A DNA stretch of 64,000 nucleotides. Source: Sipunculus nudus (lineage: Eukaryota > Annelida > Sipuncula > Golfingiida > Sipunculidae). The position numbers were made by a program, and so were the translations under genes. Where the stretch lies: NCBI GenBank assembly GCA_026874595.1, contig CM049310.1, forward strand, positions 7,192,001-7,256,000, written 5' to 3'. This document shows, piece after piece, positions 48,866-60,316 of this stretch (position 1 is its first letter; each line of letters begins with the position of its first letter). The notes under the pieces were generated by a model. It was not told where the DNA came from, did not search any database, and was given only the letters and a program-made list of their open reading frames with translations.

Positions 48866-51800
48866 CCTCAATGATTATTGGGGCGTTTCAAGTCGAAATT
48901 ATAAGATAATTGTATGAACTCTTGAATACATGTAATTTAAAAGCAACCCATTGTAAAGACCCTGGCATATGTAAAATATTGATTTATAATTATATGCATA
49001 CTTGAACATTTTTTATTATTTTCATATATATTTCACATAAATTTATTTTATAGTAGATACTTCTGTTAAGATTTAATCTTCTTTCGCATAATTAATAAAT
49101 AAAGTTTTCAGTGTAACTAAAAATGGTCTCCAAAGGAATTATTCATGATTATGTCATATTAATATTTAGTATCAAAGCTGACAATTTAGTCCTTTATGTA
49201 TGTATCAGGAGAGGAATTTTGGTAGGGTTGTGTCCTGTTTCTACTGTTTACATCAAGATTCTGGACAGATTCTAAACAAAAGAGACAAAAGTACCCATCT
49301 TCTCAAGTGCATATATGTTCATTTGGATATGATGCCATGTTTTATTTTATCACATAGTACATCTTGAGAGTGAACAGAGAGGTGGTAAACTTTACAATAA
49401 TGGTAGCATGCATGGCTTTTATTCTTCAGGCATGCCCTTCTTCATTGCAGCAAAACCAGCATAGGATAATTTAGGAATATGGAGAGTGATTTAAACTTAT
49501 ATCAATTTTACAAAACAAATAAAATATTTATATCACTTTCACAATTAATTTGGTATTCAACAATCTTATACTTTAAATTTTGTACATAACAGGATCTAAT
49601 AATTTGATATCAAAATTTCAGATATTAAATAATAAAATATTAACAGTTACTTATATTCTCATATTATATAATCAGATAAATTAATATCTTAAAAAAAATG
49701 TTCATTTAATTTTCAAAATATAAATTAACATAATTTTAGATACTGAATGAAGGTCTGCAAAATTGGAACTATGAAATAACAGAATTATTATTAAAAGAAT
49801 ATTTATATAAATTAAATAGATAATACATCTGCCTGCAGTATGATTTTATCAAAGTGACTGTAGTACTGGTATGGGTTTATATAGCATTGTAGACTTCCAT
49901 ACGTTATAGGTAGTGAAAACACCATAAGCTTATCATGAACATTTTGGGTCTGCACTGCAACTACATCTGGTTCCATATTCTATTTTTCTTAAATGTGTGT
50001 TATTGCAATCTGTATGATTAAAATGCAAACTGGCATGTGAAAATAAATCTAGGTACATTTCAGAATATGCATATGGATAGATGGATGTGAGATAAGATGT
50101 ACATGTCAATATAATAATACACAATTTATCTGTCTCATAACATCAAACATTCCTCTGTTTATCCATGGTTTACTAATCAAAGGTCAGATTGTGCCAGGTT
50201 ACCTATTTGGCTGTGACCTGCTCTGTCCAGTGCTCTTATGTAATTAGCACCAGTGGTCACCAGCAGTGTGGCAGCTGGTCCATGCTTGCCTCAACAATAG
50301 GCACTTCCTGGGCAATTGCTGGACAAGAATTGAGTGTGTTCAGCATTATTTGGTGATATGCTTCATGATCAAGGGGCTCACAGGAAGTAATAGAAAGTAA
50401 TATGTATTATTACTATTACTTTGCCTTCTGTTTCTATTACTATTACTATTACAGCTAAAATTTTTGAGTCTATTACTATTACTATTACTATTACATGGAA
50501 AAAGCTGTAATAGTCTATTACTGTTACTATTACTTATTACTATTACCCCATGTCTGATCTGCTTAAAAAATAGGATTATATATAAACTTAAATGCATTAT
50601 TCTCTTGAAAGTGAAATAAAGGTATTAGTCCATTCTGTCCACTTGCCTGTCCATCTGTAAATTTTCGTATGCAACACAGTATCTCAAAACTTTTACTGTT
50701 TTTCTTCATGACAGTCTTTTCAGAGTATTATTTTGCAATCATATATTTAGAACTTTACTATAACCAAGTAGGAGGGCCCCTTTCCTCTTAGCTTTTCATA
50801 TTCTTATATAAATGAAAAACATTACAATAGAATATTTCTACATCCACCTTCGTGCTGCCCTCACTTTTCCCTTCTCCGAACCCCATCCCAAAGTTAGCCT
50901 CAGTAAGCAAGAACAAGATGAATCAGATATATTCATACTTTAATATTTTGTATAACTATTCGTCCATAGGTACCTATGTACATGCCAGAAATTATGTCAA
51001 TATTGTGTAATATGTAGACATAGTGGGCATCACAATAATGTACCTTGTCAAGACTAAAGAGATATTGTGTCATACAGTCACATATTCATAAATCACTTCA
51101 TCAGCATAATTAATCATAACATCATATCTGTCAAATTGAACGCTTGCAGACTACCATACACTTTAGATCCTTCAACAAATAGCCTTATCATCATTCTACT
51201 ACTGCTTATTACTGCTGTCATTGCTATCATATTTGCTCAAATATATCACAATTTTCAACCCCTCCTAAATAAATAAAAAATAAACCACTTTATTTGACTC
51301 TATTAATCCATCAGTCAGGTAATTTCATTTATCATTTACTCACATATTACATTACATTCCTTTATAATAGCCCAACATGTCCATGATATTCATAAGCTTT
51401 ATCAACTCGATATAGTATCACAGTGGAGAAACATTTATAGTCCAATCACGATCAGCTGAGCGCCATGACCCATGGGTCCCTTGTGTTACAATGAATCTCT
51501 CCTTGATTTGCTCCAGGAAGTGATAGATCTCACGGAGGACTTGATCCGTAACCAAGCTGCCAGCTCAGGTGCTGCCGGAGAAGACGCAGGGACACCAGAT
51601 GGCGTTAGTTTAGGCACAGCTGCTCCAGTACACAACTGGAAAGTCGGAGACACTTGTGTGGCCACGTTCACAGAAGATGGAATGTAAGGCTCCAACATTA
51701 GACAACTGCTGTAGTCTGTTCCACCAGCAGGGTTTCCATATATATGATTCTTGTCTCAGTCAGTCAGTCTGTAAACTTACCCATGGCAGACACTTTCTTT

Positions 51801-54800
51801 CAGTGGTGTGGCAGAACTAATGCTTTACCTGAGTTATTACCATTTGGTCCCTGGTCTTATACAATTATATTTGTGACACTGTACATATTTCCTACTAGAT
51901 ATATAAGATAAACCTACCCCAGCTTTTAGTATCTGCAAGAACACTGATGTGGACCAAAGGTACCATAGTGAAAGTATTTAAAAGGTCAAAATCTGATGTC
52001 CCCAAGACTCAAAAGACATGAGATTACATGGCATAGCTTCAGGTCTTGATATTGTGACAGAAGTTGCCTTACGTACCAAAAGCCAGTCCTAGTATTATAT
52101 GTTTGAAGCTATGCAATGTGCCCCGAAAAAGGACAATTTGTGTGATGCATTGTGCTATCAACAGGTATCTGCTTTAATTGAAGTTGTATGGTGTAATAGG
52201 TTATAAACTGATGAGTTGTAGGTTATGTTAGGTAATAACCTTGTATTGTTTCTAGTCAAGATAGTAGATGTTTTTTGGTGTTATATACGATGGGTCATCC
52301 TTATGTACTTTCAGGCAATATCCTGCCACCATAGATGAGATATTGGAAGATGGAACATGCACCGTTACATTTGAAGGTTATGGAAACACAGAAGTCACTC
52401 AGGTAAAGAACCTTTCTCTCTCACCATGAGGAAGATTACTAGATTTTTCACAAAGCTCCCTCAGTTGGAAGAAAATTCTATAATTTATTATAAATCTTAG
52501 TCCTCACAATAAACACATATATCTTGGCTTTTACAGAATTCTTCATAGCTCAGCAAATCCTGAAGTAGGAGTAACAGGTTGGGTACTGCACAAATTAAGA
52601 GAAATAGTAAATGTAGAATATAGTTCGTAAATAAGAAATGATTGAAAATATATACAATATGATGTGCATAAATTAAAGAAAGGCTTGGTGTTAAATGACA
52701 TTAAGGATGTAATGATGAAGTGAGAAAATTAAGCTTTGAATTCAGAGGACACAATTCAACAAAAAAAAAAAAAGAATGCAAAAAAATTAAAGTTTATTTT
52801 GAATAAATTGCTGAATTTGTATAGATAAATTTTAACGTGGCTCTTGCAGATGTAAGCCAATAATATGTTCAGAGTTAAAGTTTGGATGGACTTTTGAGTA
52901 TGACTATTATAAAACATTTGAAATTTTTGCATTTGTCAAATATGGATTGAATTTTAATATTACTTTAACCAAATCAGTCATTAATCATTTGTTGACCTCT
53001 GGATTGAAAATTTCTTTAAATCATGGCATCCTTCACAATTCACAGCCCAAATTTCATGTTCATTGTTTTAACTGTCCTTCTTATCTTTATTTGATATCAA
53101 GTAACAAGTAAAGTAAAATTACAGGGAGCTGTAATGTAGGACAACTGTTTTGTACAGATTACAGTGTGCGTGGTATTCTTGCAGGCCAGTTGGTATATTT
53201 AAAGACAGAGGGCGCAAAATGTGAGCTACAGACCACCACAGCATGATCTAGGCCTCAAAATGGATTTCTGTATTGTATGCTTGCATAAGACCTTTTGAAC
53301 TGTTGAGTATTTAGAAAATAGCACATGAGATTAGGCCTTTTCTAGGAGATGTTGCCCTATACGAGTTTGCCACAATTCCTTTTTTGGTGCCTCTAGGAGA
53401 GTAATTTATGGGTGTTTATGTGCTTGGTGCACATGTATCCAGATAAAGATTCATTATTTTCTGATCTGAATAAACTATTTCATTTTTGGCTTTATTGTAA
53501 TATTATTTTATTTCAGAAATAGACTTTATACATTGGTTTGAATAGTCTTGTTTTGTAATACAATAATAAATTTCAAGAATTAGTAATTACAATGTAAGTC
53601 ACCCGGTCATAGCAAAAATTTTCCCTTTCAACAAATTAATGTTGATAGCATACCGGTACTGGTACTTGACGTCATCAGGGAAGTTCCATCATTACATGCG
53701 GGATGGTCATATCTGGATACATCAGACACTAACACAGCTGGCCCTTGTGCTGGGGGGGATTTTGCGCAAGTACTGAGCTTGAGCAGATCTATGTTTTAGG
53801 GGAAGAATGAGGTTTGTCTTTGCGGCTATCACCTTGTTGGAGTAAGCTGATGGTAAGACCAGTGACGTGCATACTATATTCAACACTATCTCAGTATCGT
53901 TATTTTTGGATTTATACCTCTGCTAGCAAATCAAATTATTGATAATTAAATCCTTAGCTTCTGTGCTGGTTTACCTCTTCATCATGACCTTTGACATGTG
54001 AACTGTAAATTACCAGATGACCTTTGACCCCATTGTTTTTGTGTTCATAGATTTTCTGGATGTTCCTCAATTAAATAAAAGTTGTGATTTAAAAAAAGCT
54101 TGCATTTATTGACCAGTAACAGTATGGTTTATTTTGGACACAATTTGATGGAAAAATCTAGTGCACCCTGATCTTGATGGGTTAATATACATTGTCCACC
54201 CTCCTGGGAGAATAAATACAATATTTGAATAAAATTTCCACCTAAAAGTGCTGTAACTAGTCTGCAAGGCTTTTGCTGAGGTTTTCCTTTTTCCTGGGAC
54301 CAAGACTATATATGCTCATCATAAAATTTGGATTCATTTCTGTTTGCCATATTTTCACAAAATGTATTAAGAGTATACATAGTATTCATCGTGTTAAAGC
54401 AAACTTACCAATGAGGAGGGAGATTGGCAGTTTGACTGAAGGAGTAACTTTGGCCTGCACAGAGAAATAAACTTGTCCTGAAACTTCTTTTGATCTTTCA
54501 GTCACTCAAGAAAATGTTTAGTTTTATGCAGTGTATTGAATTTTATGTTGGGGGGGTACTATTGACTACATAAAAGCCATTTTAAAACTAAATTACAATT
54601 TGTTGCCATTAGGTCATGACTTTTTGCCATTTCTTTTTGATGTGATTTCTTGTATGACATAAACAAGTCAGGTTGTCAGTCTCCTTTCTGTGTCACCGAA
54701 GGTTCATTCGTTGGTTTTGGGTAAAACTGGGATGGTTTTATGTCATAAACATGAAACCTTTACATATACAGTGCGTTTCAAGTCCAGTTGCTGTTGCAGG

Positions 54801-56215
54801 TCAACTTGTTACGGCTTCCAGAAGAAGACAAAGGGAATCAGGAAACAGGAGAACCAGGGGCCAAGAAGCCTAAGACAAAGTAAGACTGGTTAACGGGCAT
54901 CATATGTGTAACATTAGCACTTTCTATCAGGAGCAATAAGCTGAAGGTCCTTTCCTTAAACCCCACCAGTACCTTAAAGTCATTATGGTGGAATCTTTGT
55001 TAAACTGTGGAAATTTGCAATGTCTTATGAATTTTATGACTTCTGGAGACTGCATTATTCCTCTAAATCATTTGTGGTCTTTTAAATTTTCTGCCTTGCC
55101 AGACCTCGCTGTCCAGTTTTAAATTTTGCCCAGTTCTAGCCTTTGACAGTCCATACAGTTCTGTTGGTAGGACAGGTTTTTAATACAGGCTGGCATGTGA
55201 CTCAACAATCCAAAAAATTCATCGAACTGTTACACAACTTTAGAGGGAAACAGTCTCCCTTGGAAACATAATACATAGGTTATTTTTGTAGTACAACAGT
55301 AAAGCACATGATATCCTGATGGGGACAAGAATTATGCTGAAACATGGTATCTAAGTGAAATACTTTCACATTGATAATAAAATATATTTTCATCTCATTG
55401 TTCTCAGGAAGGACATGCAGGCTGCTCAGAGGGAGTACAAGAAGAAGAAGGCAGAGAAGAAGAGGCAGAGGCTAAAGCAGCTGGAGGAGGAGCGGGAGAC
55501 GGAGAAGAACAAATGGCTCAGTTTTAATTCAAAAGTAAGTATCATCTGGTGCTGAAAGAAGTGTGATCCTTACTCATTGTTTGTATGTGCTGTCAGCAGT
55601 GCTTGCTGCTTATTCAGTGCTCATGTACTTTGCATTGTGAGATATTTAAGCAGTTAGTCATGCATTTGGTAAGTATTCCTATATCATCAGTATCAATTCT
55701 TCTCAAGTCAGTGTGTGTTTAACTGCAAATAGCAAACCAGATGCTTGCTCAGAACTGCATGTTTTGTAAAATTAGGCAGAATCTTGCACAATATGACAGC
55801 GATTTATACCTTTTCATACTTTATTCAGACAGTCCTATACTTTTTTGTGCAAGATTTTATATTTTTCCCTAAATCAAGAGTGGCAGCTCATCTCACTTAC
55901 ATGTACCAAACAGTGTGTATCCGTTTTATCTTTTTAAAGTTGTGTGGATAATATATCATGTTTAAAACAAAATATTAATCTTTCAAGCCCTGAAATAGCT
56001 AAATAGTCAAGAATAAAAAAACTTTTGCAAAGGTTGTATTTGCTTAATTTATTTTTAATTTCTAGGTGTTTTCCAAGACGAGCAAGGGGAAAGTAAGAAA
56101 AAGCATATTTGCATCTCCTGAGAGCGTGGAAGGACGAGTGGGTATCGGCACTTGTGGAATGTCTGGTAAACCAATGACTGAGTTTACCCACCAAGAGAAA
56201 TGGAAGAAACAGTAA
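43599..56215 (+). CDS. SMNDC1: Survival of motor neuron-related splicing factor 30 (SMNDC1/SPF30)
   Basis: Nuclear Tudor protein required for pre-mRNA splicing: it helps the U4/U6.U5 tri-snRNP join the prespliceosome and binds symmetric dimethylarginine on Sm and other proteins. Coding exons: 43599-43652, 45651-45716, 51517-51683, 52315-52402, 54800-54879, 55408-55534, 56066-56215. All introns are GT-AG and the frame is continuous for 243 aa; the human protein is about 238. The start MAEDLHANLSNYKLQLQQ matches the family N-terminus. Residues 1-53 are helical. The Tudor domain is about 78-131 (WKVGDTC to GYGNTEVTQVNLL). Lys-rich nuclear-signal-like residues lie near 147-155, then a charged coiled coil (about 153-188). 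The C-terminal block SIFASPESVEGRVGIGTCG is the conserved SPF30 tail. The cage position normally Trp is Phe91 here. Introns range from 0.5 to 5.8 kb and hold repeats but no competing gene. Confidence 0.95.
44581..44770. repeat. Hairpin-headed dispersed repeat, copy 2
   Basis: The palindromic head TAGCTCGGCTGACT...CATCTGAGCTA (44581-44611) is followed by TAGTCATGATCC, a Tyr-codon-like polypyrimidine, and CACGTTTTGAAACCG, aligning with the copy at 46204. It ends indistinctly near 44770. It lies in SMNDC1 intron 1. Confidence 0.6.
45001..45187. repeat. 60-bp tandem repeat, 3.1 units, in SMNDC1 intron 1
   Basis: Three consecutive 60-bp units starting ACTGTCGTGCAC at 45001, 45061 and 45121, followed by a partial unit to 45187. 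They differ at only a few positions. The unit includes GCAGCTAACCCC and CATGTCAGATATCTTCC. Frames on the plus strand remain open, but no known protein repeat is recognised. Confidence 0.9.
46204..47575. repeat. Hairpin-headed dispersed repeat, copy 3, with internal duplication
   Basis: Head at 46204-46234, then a CCGTC-rich stretch (46257-46296). CCAAAAATTGGGTCA plus GAGATATTAAGG occurs at about 46382 and again near 47060, some 677 bp apart. Later blocks (CCTTAAATTTTG.CCAACTTTGG) are likewise duplicated, so two long units lie in tandem. It lies in SMNDC1 intron 2 and is non-coding. Confidence 0.6.
48444..48590. repeat. (TATTAC)n microsatellite array 1
   Basis: Interrupted runs of TATTAC from 48444 to 48590, in SMNDC1 intron 2. 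The flank GATCTGCTTCAGAAATGGGG resembles, in reverse complement, the flank of array 2 (CAGACATGGGGTAATAG). Confidence 0.8.
48788..48863. repeat. (TA)n microsatellite
   Basis: TA repeat of about 76 bp in SMNDC1 intron 2. Confidence 0.95.
50398..50546. repeat. (TATTAC)n microsatellite array 2
   Basis: Runs of TATTAC broken by short unique pieces, 1.9 kb downstream of array 1 in the same intron. The right flank (CCCCATGTCTGATCTGC) is similar to the reverse complement of the left flank of array 1. Confidence 0.8.
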
Positions 56216-57537
56216 AATCTCATTTTAAAGATATAATATTTTTAAAATCTTAATATTTTTAAGACTGCATTTTTCATGTACAAGAAACAAGTGAAAGGCT
56301 GTGGTACAAAGAAAAGACTGAACAATATACAACATTATTTTTAGGTACAGTGTTTAAGAACAGAACCAAGAGGGTAAGATAGTTTTGCTACCCTGGAGCA
56401 AACCGGTTTAAGTCGGGGATTGGCAAGATGTACCATAAGGTAACTCTTGTGGCGTTGATTGTGATGTCTAGAAAATTGATATGTTAAACTGAAGGAATGT
56501 ATGTGCTCTTTAGATAGATAAAAGTCAATCTGGTATCAGTGCAGGGTTTACCTTCTACGGGTGTAGAGATTATGATGTAATAATGACCAGTGTGAGGGAA
56601 AGGAGGATTCTAGGATTAGCATGGCAAACATCAGCAGCTTTTATACTCTGAAATAATTAGTTGTTAAAGAGCCATTAGAATCTTCTTTACTATATCAAAT
56701 CTGCTAGGCAGACTATATGGGTGGCAAGTCTGTTGACAAGCAAGTGCTTGGTGTCAGTTCTGATAAATGATGAAGTAAAGCTTCAGGTTAAACTTGCATG
56801 GGGCAAACATAATTTTATAGCAGAGGTTACTGCCATTTTAGCAAGATTTGATATCAGTTGATAAAATAACAAACAATAGACAATTATCACAGTTATCACC
56901 AAGAGAAAATTGTGTTTACGCTGTGTCATGATAAGTGTTATCAGGCCTTTTTCTAATCTTAGAAAAAGTGGTTTTATTGCATTTATAACTTAACACTGCA
57001 TACTACTGGTCACTTTGGTAAATGTTTAAAAAAAGATTGTGAATTTTTATATGGAAAATTTTTAATTGTGACATCATTTATGCACATAGGTTTATTTAAG
57101 CACATAGGCTTAACTATGAAAAGCAAACTGTGTTTTGATCATCTGTGAAAATATCAAATATGTGTATGACTTTGTTAAATAGGTCTCTCAGCTGCCACCA
57201 GATGTCACTGTTTCAGTATTACAACACTGGAAATCAAAAAGTGCAGTATTGCTATTTGCCAACTGGAAATCTTGAAAAAGGGCAGTCAAGTAATGTGTGT
57301 CTACTGTGTGGTGGACAGGCTAGTTGGTTTGGAAAACAGTGGGGGAAAAAGGCACTGACAGTATGGATGCTGATGGGTTTGAGAAATTATCCAGAAAAGC
57401 CATGGCTGTATTGTTAAATGCTTTCTATTCCATGAAAGTGATTGTCTGTGTTGAATTTTCACAATGTTAATTGCCCACCTCATCCCCCCCTTTTTCCAAT
57501 ATTTTCCATTCCTTCTTTTAATTATTTGTGTAATTCA

Positions 57538-57543
57538 AATAAA
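57538..57543 (+). terminator. SMNDC1: Likely SMNDC1 polyadenylation signal AATAAA
   Basis: AATAAA 1.3 kb after the SMNDC1 stop (TAA at 56213-56215), followed within 30 bp by GT/T-rich sequence, as expected for a cleavage site near 57560. The 3'-UTR would then be about 1.35 kb. Other AT-rich hexamers occur, so the exact site is inferred. Confidence 0.5.
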
Positions 57544-59204
57544 CATGACAGCAGGTTCTACAAGATGTTCAGCTTTGTATTATTATTACAATTTATATTA
57601 ATACAGCACAAAGATTAACCACCAGAGGTTTTCAACATCATTAGCTTATTGCCTAGATGTCAAATTCTTGATACTTTATAGTTTTGAAGAAATTAACCAC
57701 AAAATCTGAATTGTGTTTGTTGGCAGGATGTTTGCAAGAATTGTCCGAGATTCTCCGTTCTCATACGTTCTGTGCTTTCATTTTATTCATTAACCGAGTG
57801 TTGAAATAACACAACAGTTGGATAATACTGTGTAAAGTTGGGGCCTAAGGTGTCATACTATCACCATAACATGCTGTTGACAACTATTGTATATATGTAC
57901 ATTATGTAATAAATGTATTGATATTTACAGGAATTGTTTCAGTTATCTAAATGTGTTGTGCTTGATACACTTTAAACCAAAACATTTCACTCATAAGAAG
58001 ACAAGGCTGCCAGTTCAGACCAACATATTAACAACAACTGAAGTACAACCTTGTACAGGTTTTCTCAACATTTATTACTATATTTTTACAGAATATATAA
58101 TTCAGTTGCAAGTACATGTGCATCACATTGACATCAATTTTCTTAGTCGTGCAAAGTTGTACACAGATATCATCACTTAAGTTTACAAACATAATTCCAC
58201 TTAATCAGATGCAGACATCTGCACATATACACAGTCAAATGACAGCCAGGATAAAAAACAGTCACTGCAGATGAAGACGGAACCAATTTCAAACATGGAA
58301 ATACAAGGCACCTGTCAAGGATTACTACATTAAGTTATACAGCACAATATTCACGGATCTTAGGCCAAAAAATAAAAGGTATGGTTCTCAGGCACCGCCT
58401 GTGTCAATTTTAAACCCCTGCATCAAAAATTTTTATTTTGATTTTCAGTAAAAACTTGCCAATTTTTGAGCTTCAGCTACTCGAACATTTCTTTCAAGCA
58501 GATAGAATCATACAATTTTGATCAAATTTCCTTTGTTATGTAGTGTTTTTACTTGTTTAGCAAAATAAATCTGTTAGTATCACGCTTTTCCCTTATCATT
58601 TGACATTTTTATCGAAACATACAAAAAAATAAAAAACTGCCTGCCCGCACTGATTTCTGAAAAGAAGTGCCTGAGAACCAAACCTAATTTTTTTTTTGCC
58701 TTATAATTACATCTTCCTGACATTTTGTACAGTACATTACATAATAGTAAGACCATTGGCATGGTTTCAGATGTTTTTCGCAGTAAATTTGCATCATTGG
58801 GGGGAAAACTACCAACATCAAATGGTGCCTTTTCAGGGATGCCCTGTGCCGGACATTCAGTGTAGAATATCATGCATTAAGGGATCTGACACTGAATGAT
58901 TGTTATCTGCCAGTCCATGCATTAACATGCATATAATCCAAGGCAACTACCAGTAGTAACGATAAAAACTATCAGAATGCTTCCTGATAGTCTGTGTAGG
59001 AGTTTGCATCAGTTTTCTAAGGCAAATGGCATTTCAAAATGTCATCTTTTATATGAGAAACTCTGCATACAGATATATTAGAAAAAGAGTTAGTAGTAAA
59101 GTACAGGTCATTTAAGAACAATCAACTGCAACTGGTATGGTTTACCAGCAGTTTTGAATATTTCTTTCCTTGTTTATGGCAACAAGCATATAATTAACAG
59201 ATTC

Positions 59205-59520
59205 TCAAGCTCCATGTTATTTTATGCAGCATGTTATAGCATTCAACATGTTGTAAAATACAGCATGTTAAAACATATAGGATCTTATAATATGCAGGAG
59301 CACGCTATAACATGCTGGATGATATGATGCACAGCATGTGATTACATACAGCATGTCATAGTTTACAGCATGTTATAAAACATTATATGTTATAATAAAA
59401 CATGTTATAACATACAACATGTTATTCAATATACATGTACATGTTATAATAGACTTATAATTTACAGCTTGTTATAACATGCATGTCATAACATAGGTAC
59501 ATCATGTCATAATAAGGTAA
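59205..59520. repeat. Degenerate palindromic CATGTTATAACATG-type repeat
   Basis: The core CATGTTATAA (or its complement) recurs more than a dozen times at spacings of about 10-30 bp. It is self-complementary, so the stretch can fold extensively. Non-coding. Confidence 0.7.
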
Positions 59521-60122
59521 ATGTAATAAATTGGTAACACAAATTGTCACTCGCTAGCCTGTCATATAGGTGGCATTATGTACTGAAATATAGTCAACAT
59601 ATTAATAGATAAGCTCTATGTTGGATCATACATATTTTAAGCAGGTGGGAACTATATTAAAATACACCACAAAGCCAAAATCTTTAAACATGTCATATTC
59701 TCAGGCTACTGTCACCTTCTTAGCCAACTACAGTACAAAGTAGGTGAACATAGCATAAATCAGTACATATAATACATATAAATACACATGCATGTCAGAC
59801 TCTAGTCACTGTAATTCCACCCATTTGAGTATGTCATACCAAACCTGTATTTAAATTTTAACACAGTAAAGCTGCAACACAGGCAATTCATCATAAATGC
59901 AGGAATGACTGAATTTTTAATATGGAACTTATTTTTGTTGGGCCAGGGGTGAACTTGACAATACAACTTATGCGTAGCCAAAAACCAACACAACAATGTT
60001 CCAAGAGAATCATGTTCAAGGAAGAATATGCCCTAACCTCGTTAAAATTTTCCATGTGTAGAACCAGTGGGAATGTATTCACCATTTCATTTATTCTGAG
60101 GAATGAGGTCCAAATGTGAATA

Positions 60123-60316
60123 CAGTAGAACCTCCAAATTACGGACTCTGAGGGGCTGGACATTTGGCCTGCAATATAGAGGTGTCTTGAGTAGGGAGGT
60201 GATAAGATTTTTGGGACCTACTTTGAAGGGACTCCCATAAGTGGCCATAAATAGAAGGTGCCCTTAATACAGTGGTGCCCTTAATACAAAGGTGCCCATA
60301 AGGAGAGGTTCCCCTG
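60123..60316. mobile_element. Short pogo-like MITE, 194 bp
   Basis: Starts CAGTAGAACCTCC and ends GGAGAGGTTCCCCTG, with TA on both sides (60121-60122, 60317-60318). The imperfect inverted termini resemble the CAG..GAACCTC ends of pogo-derived elements. It contains short internal duplications of AGGTGCCC and no coding capacity. Confidence 0.62.
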
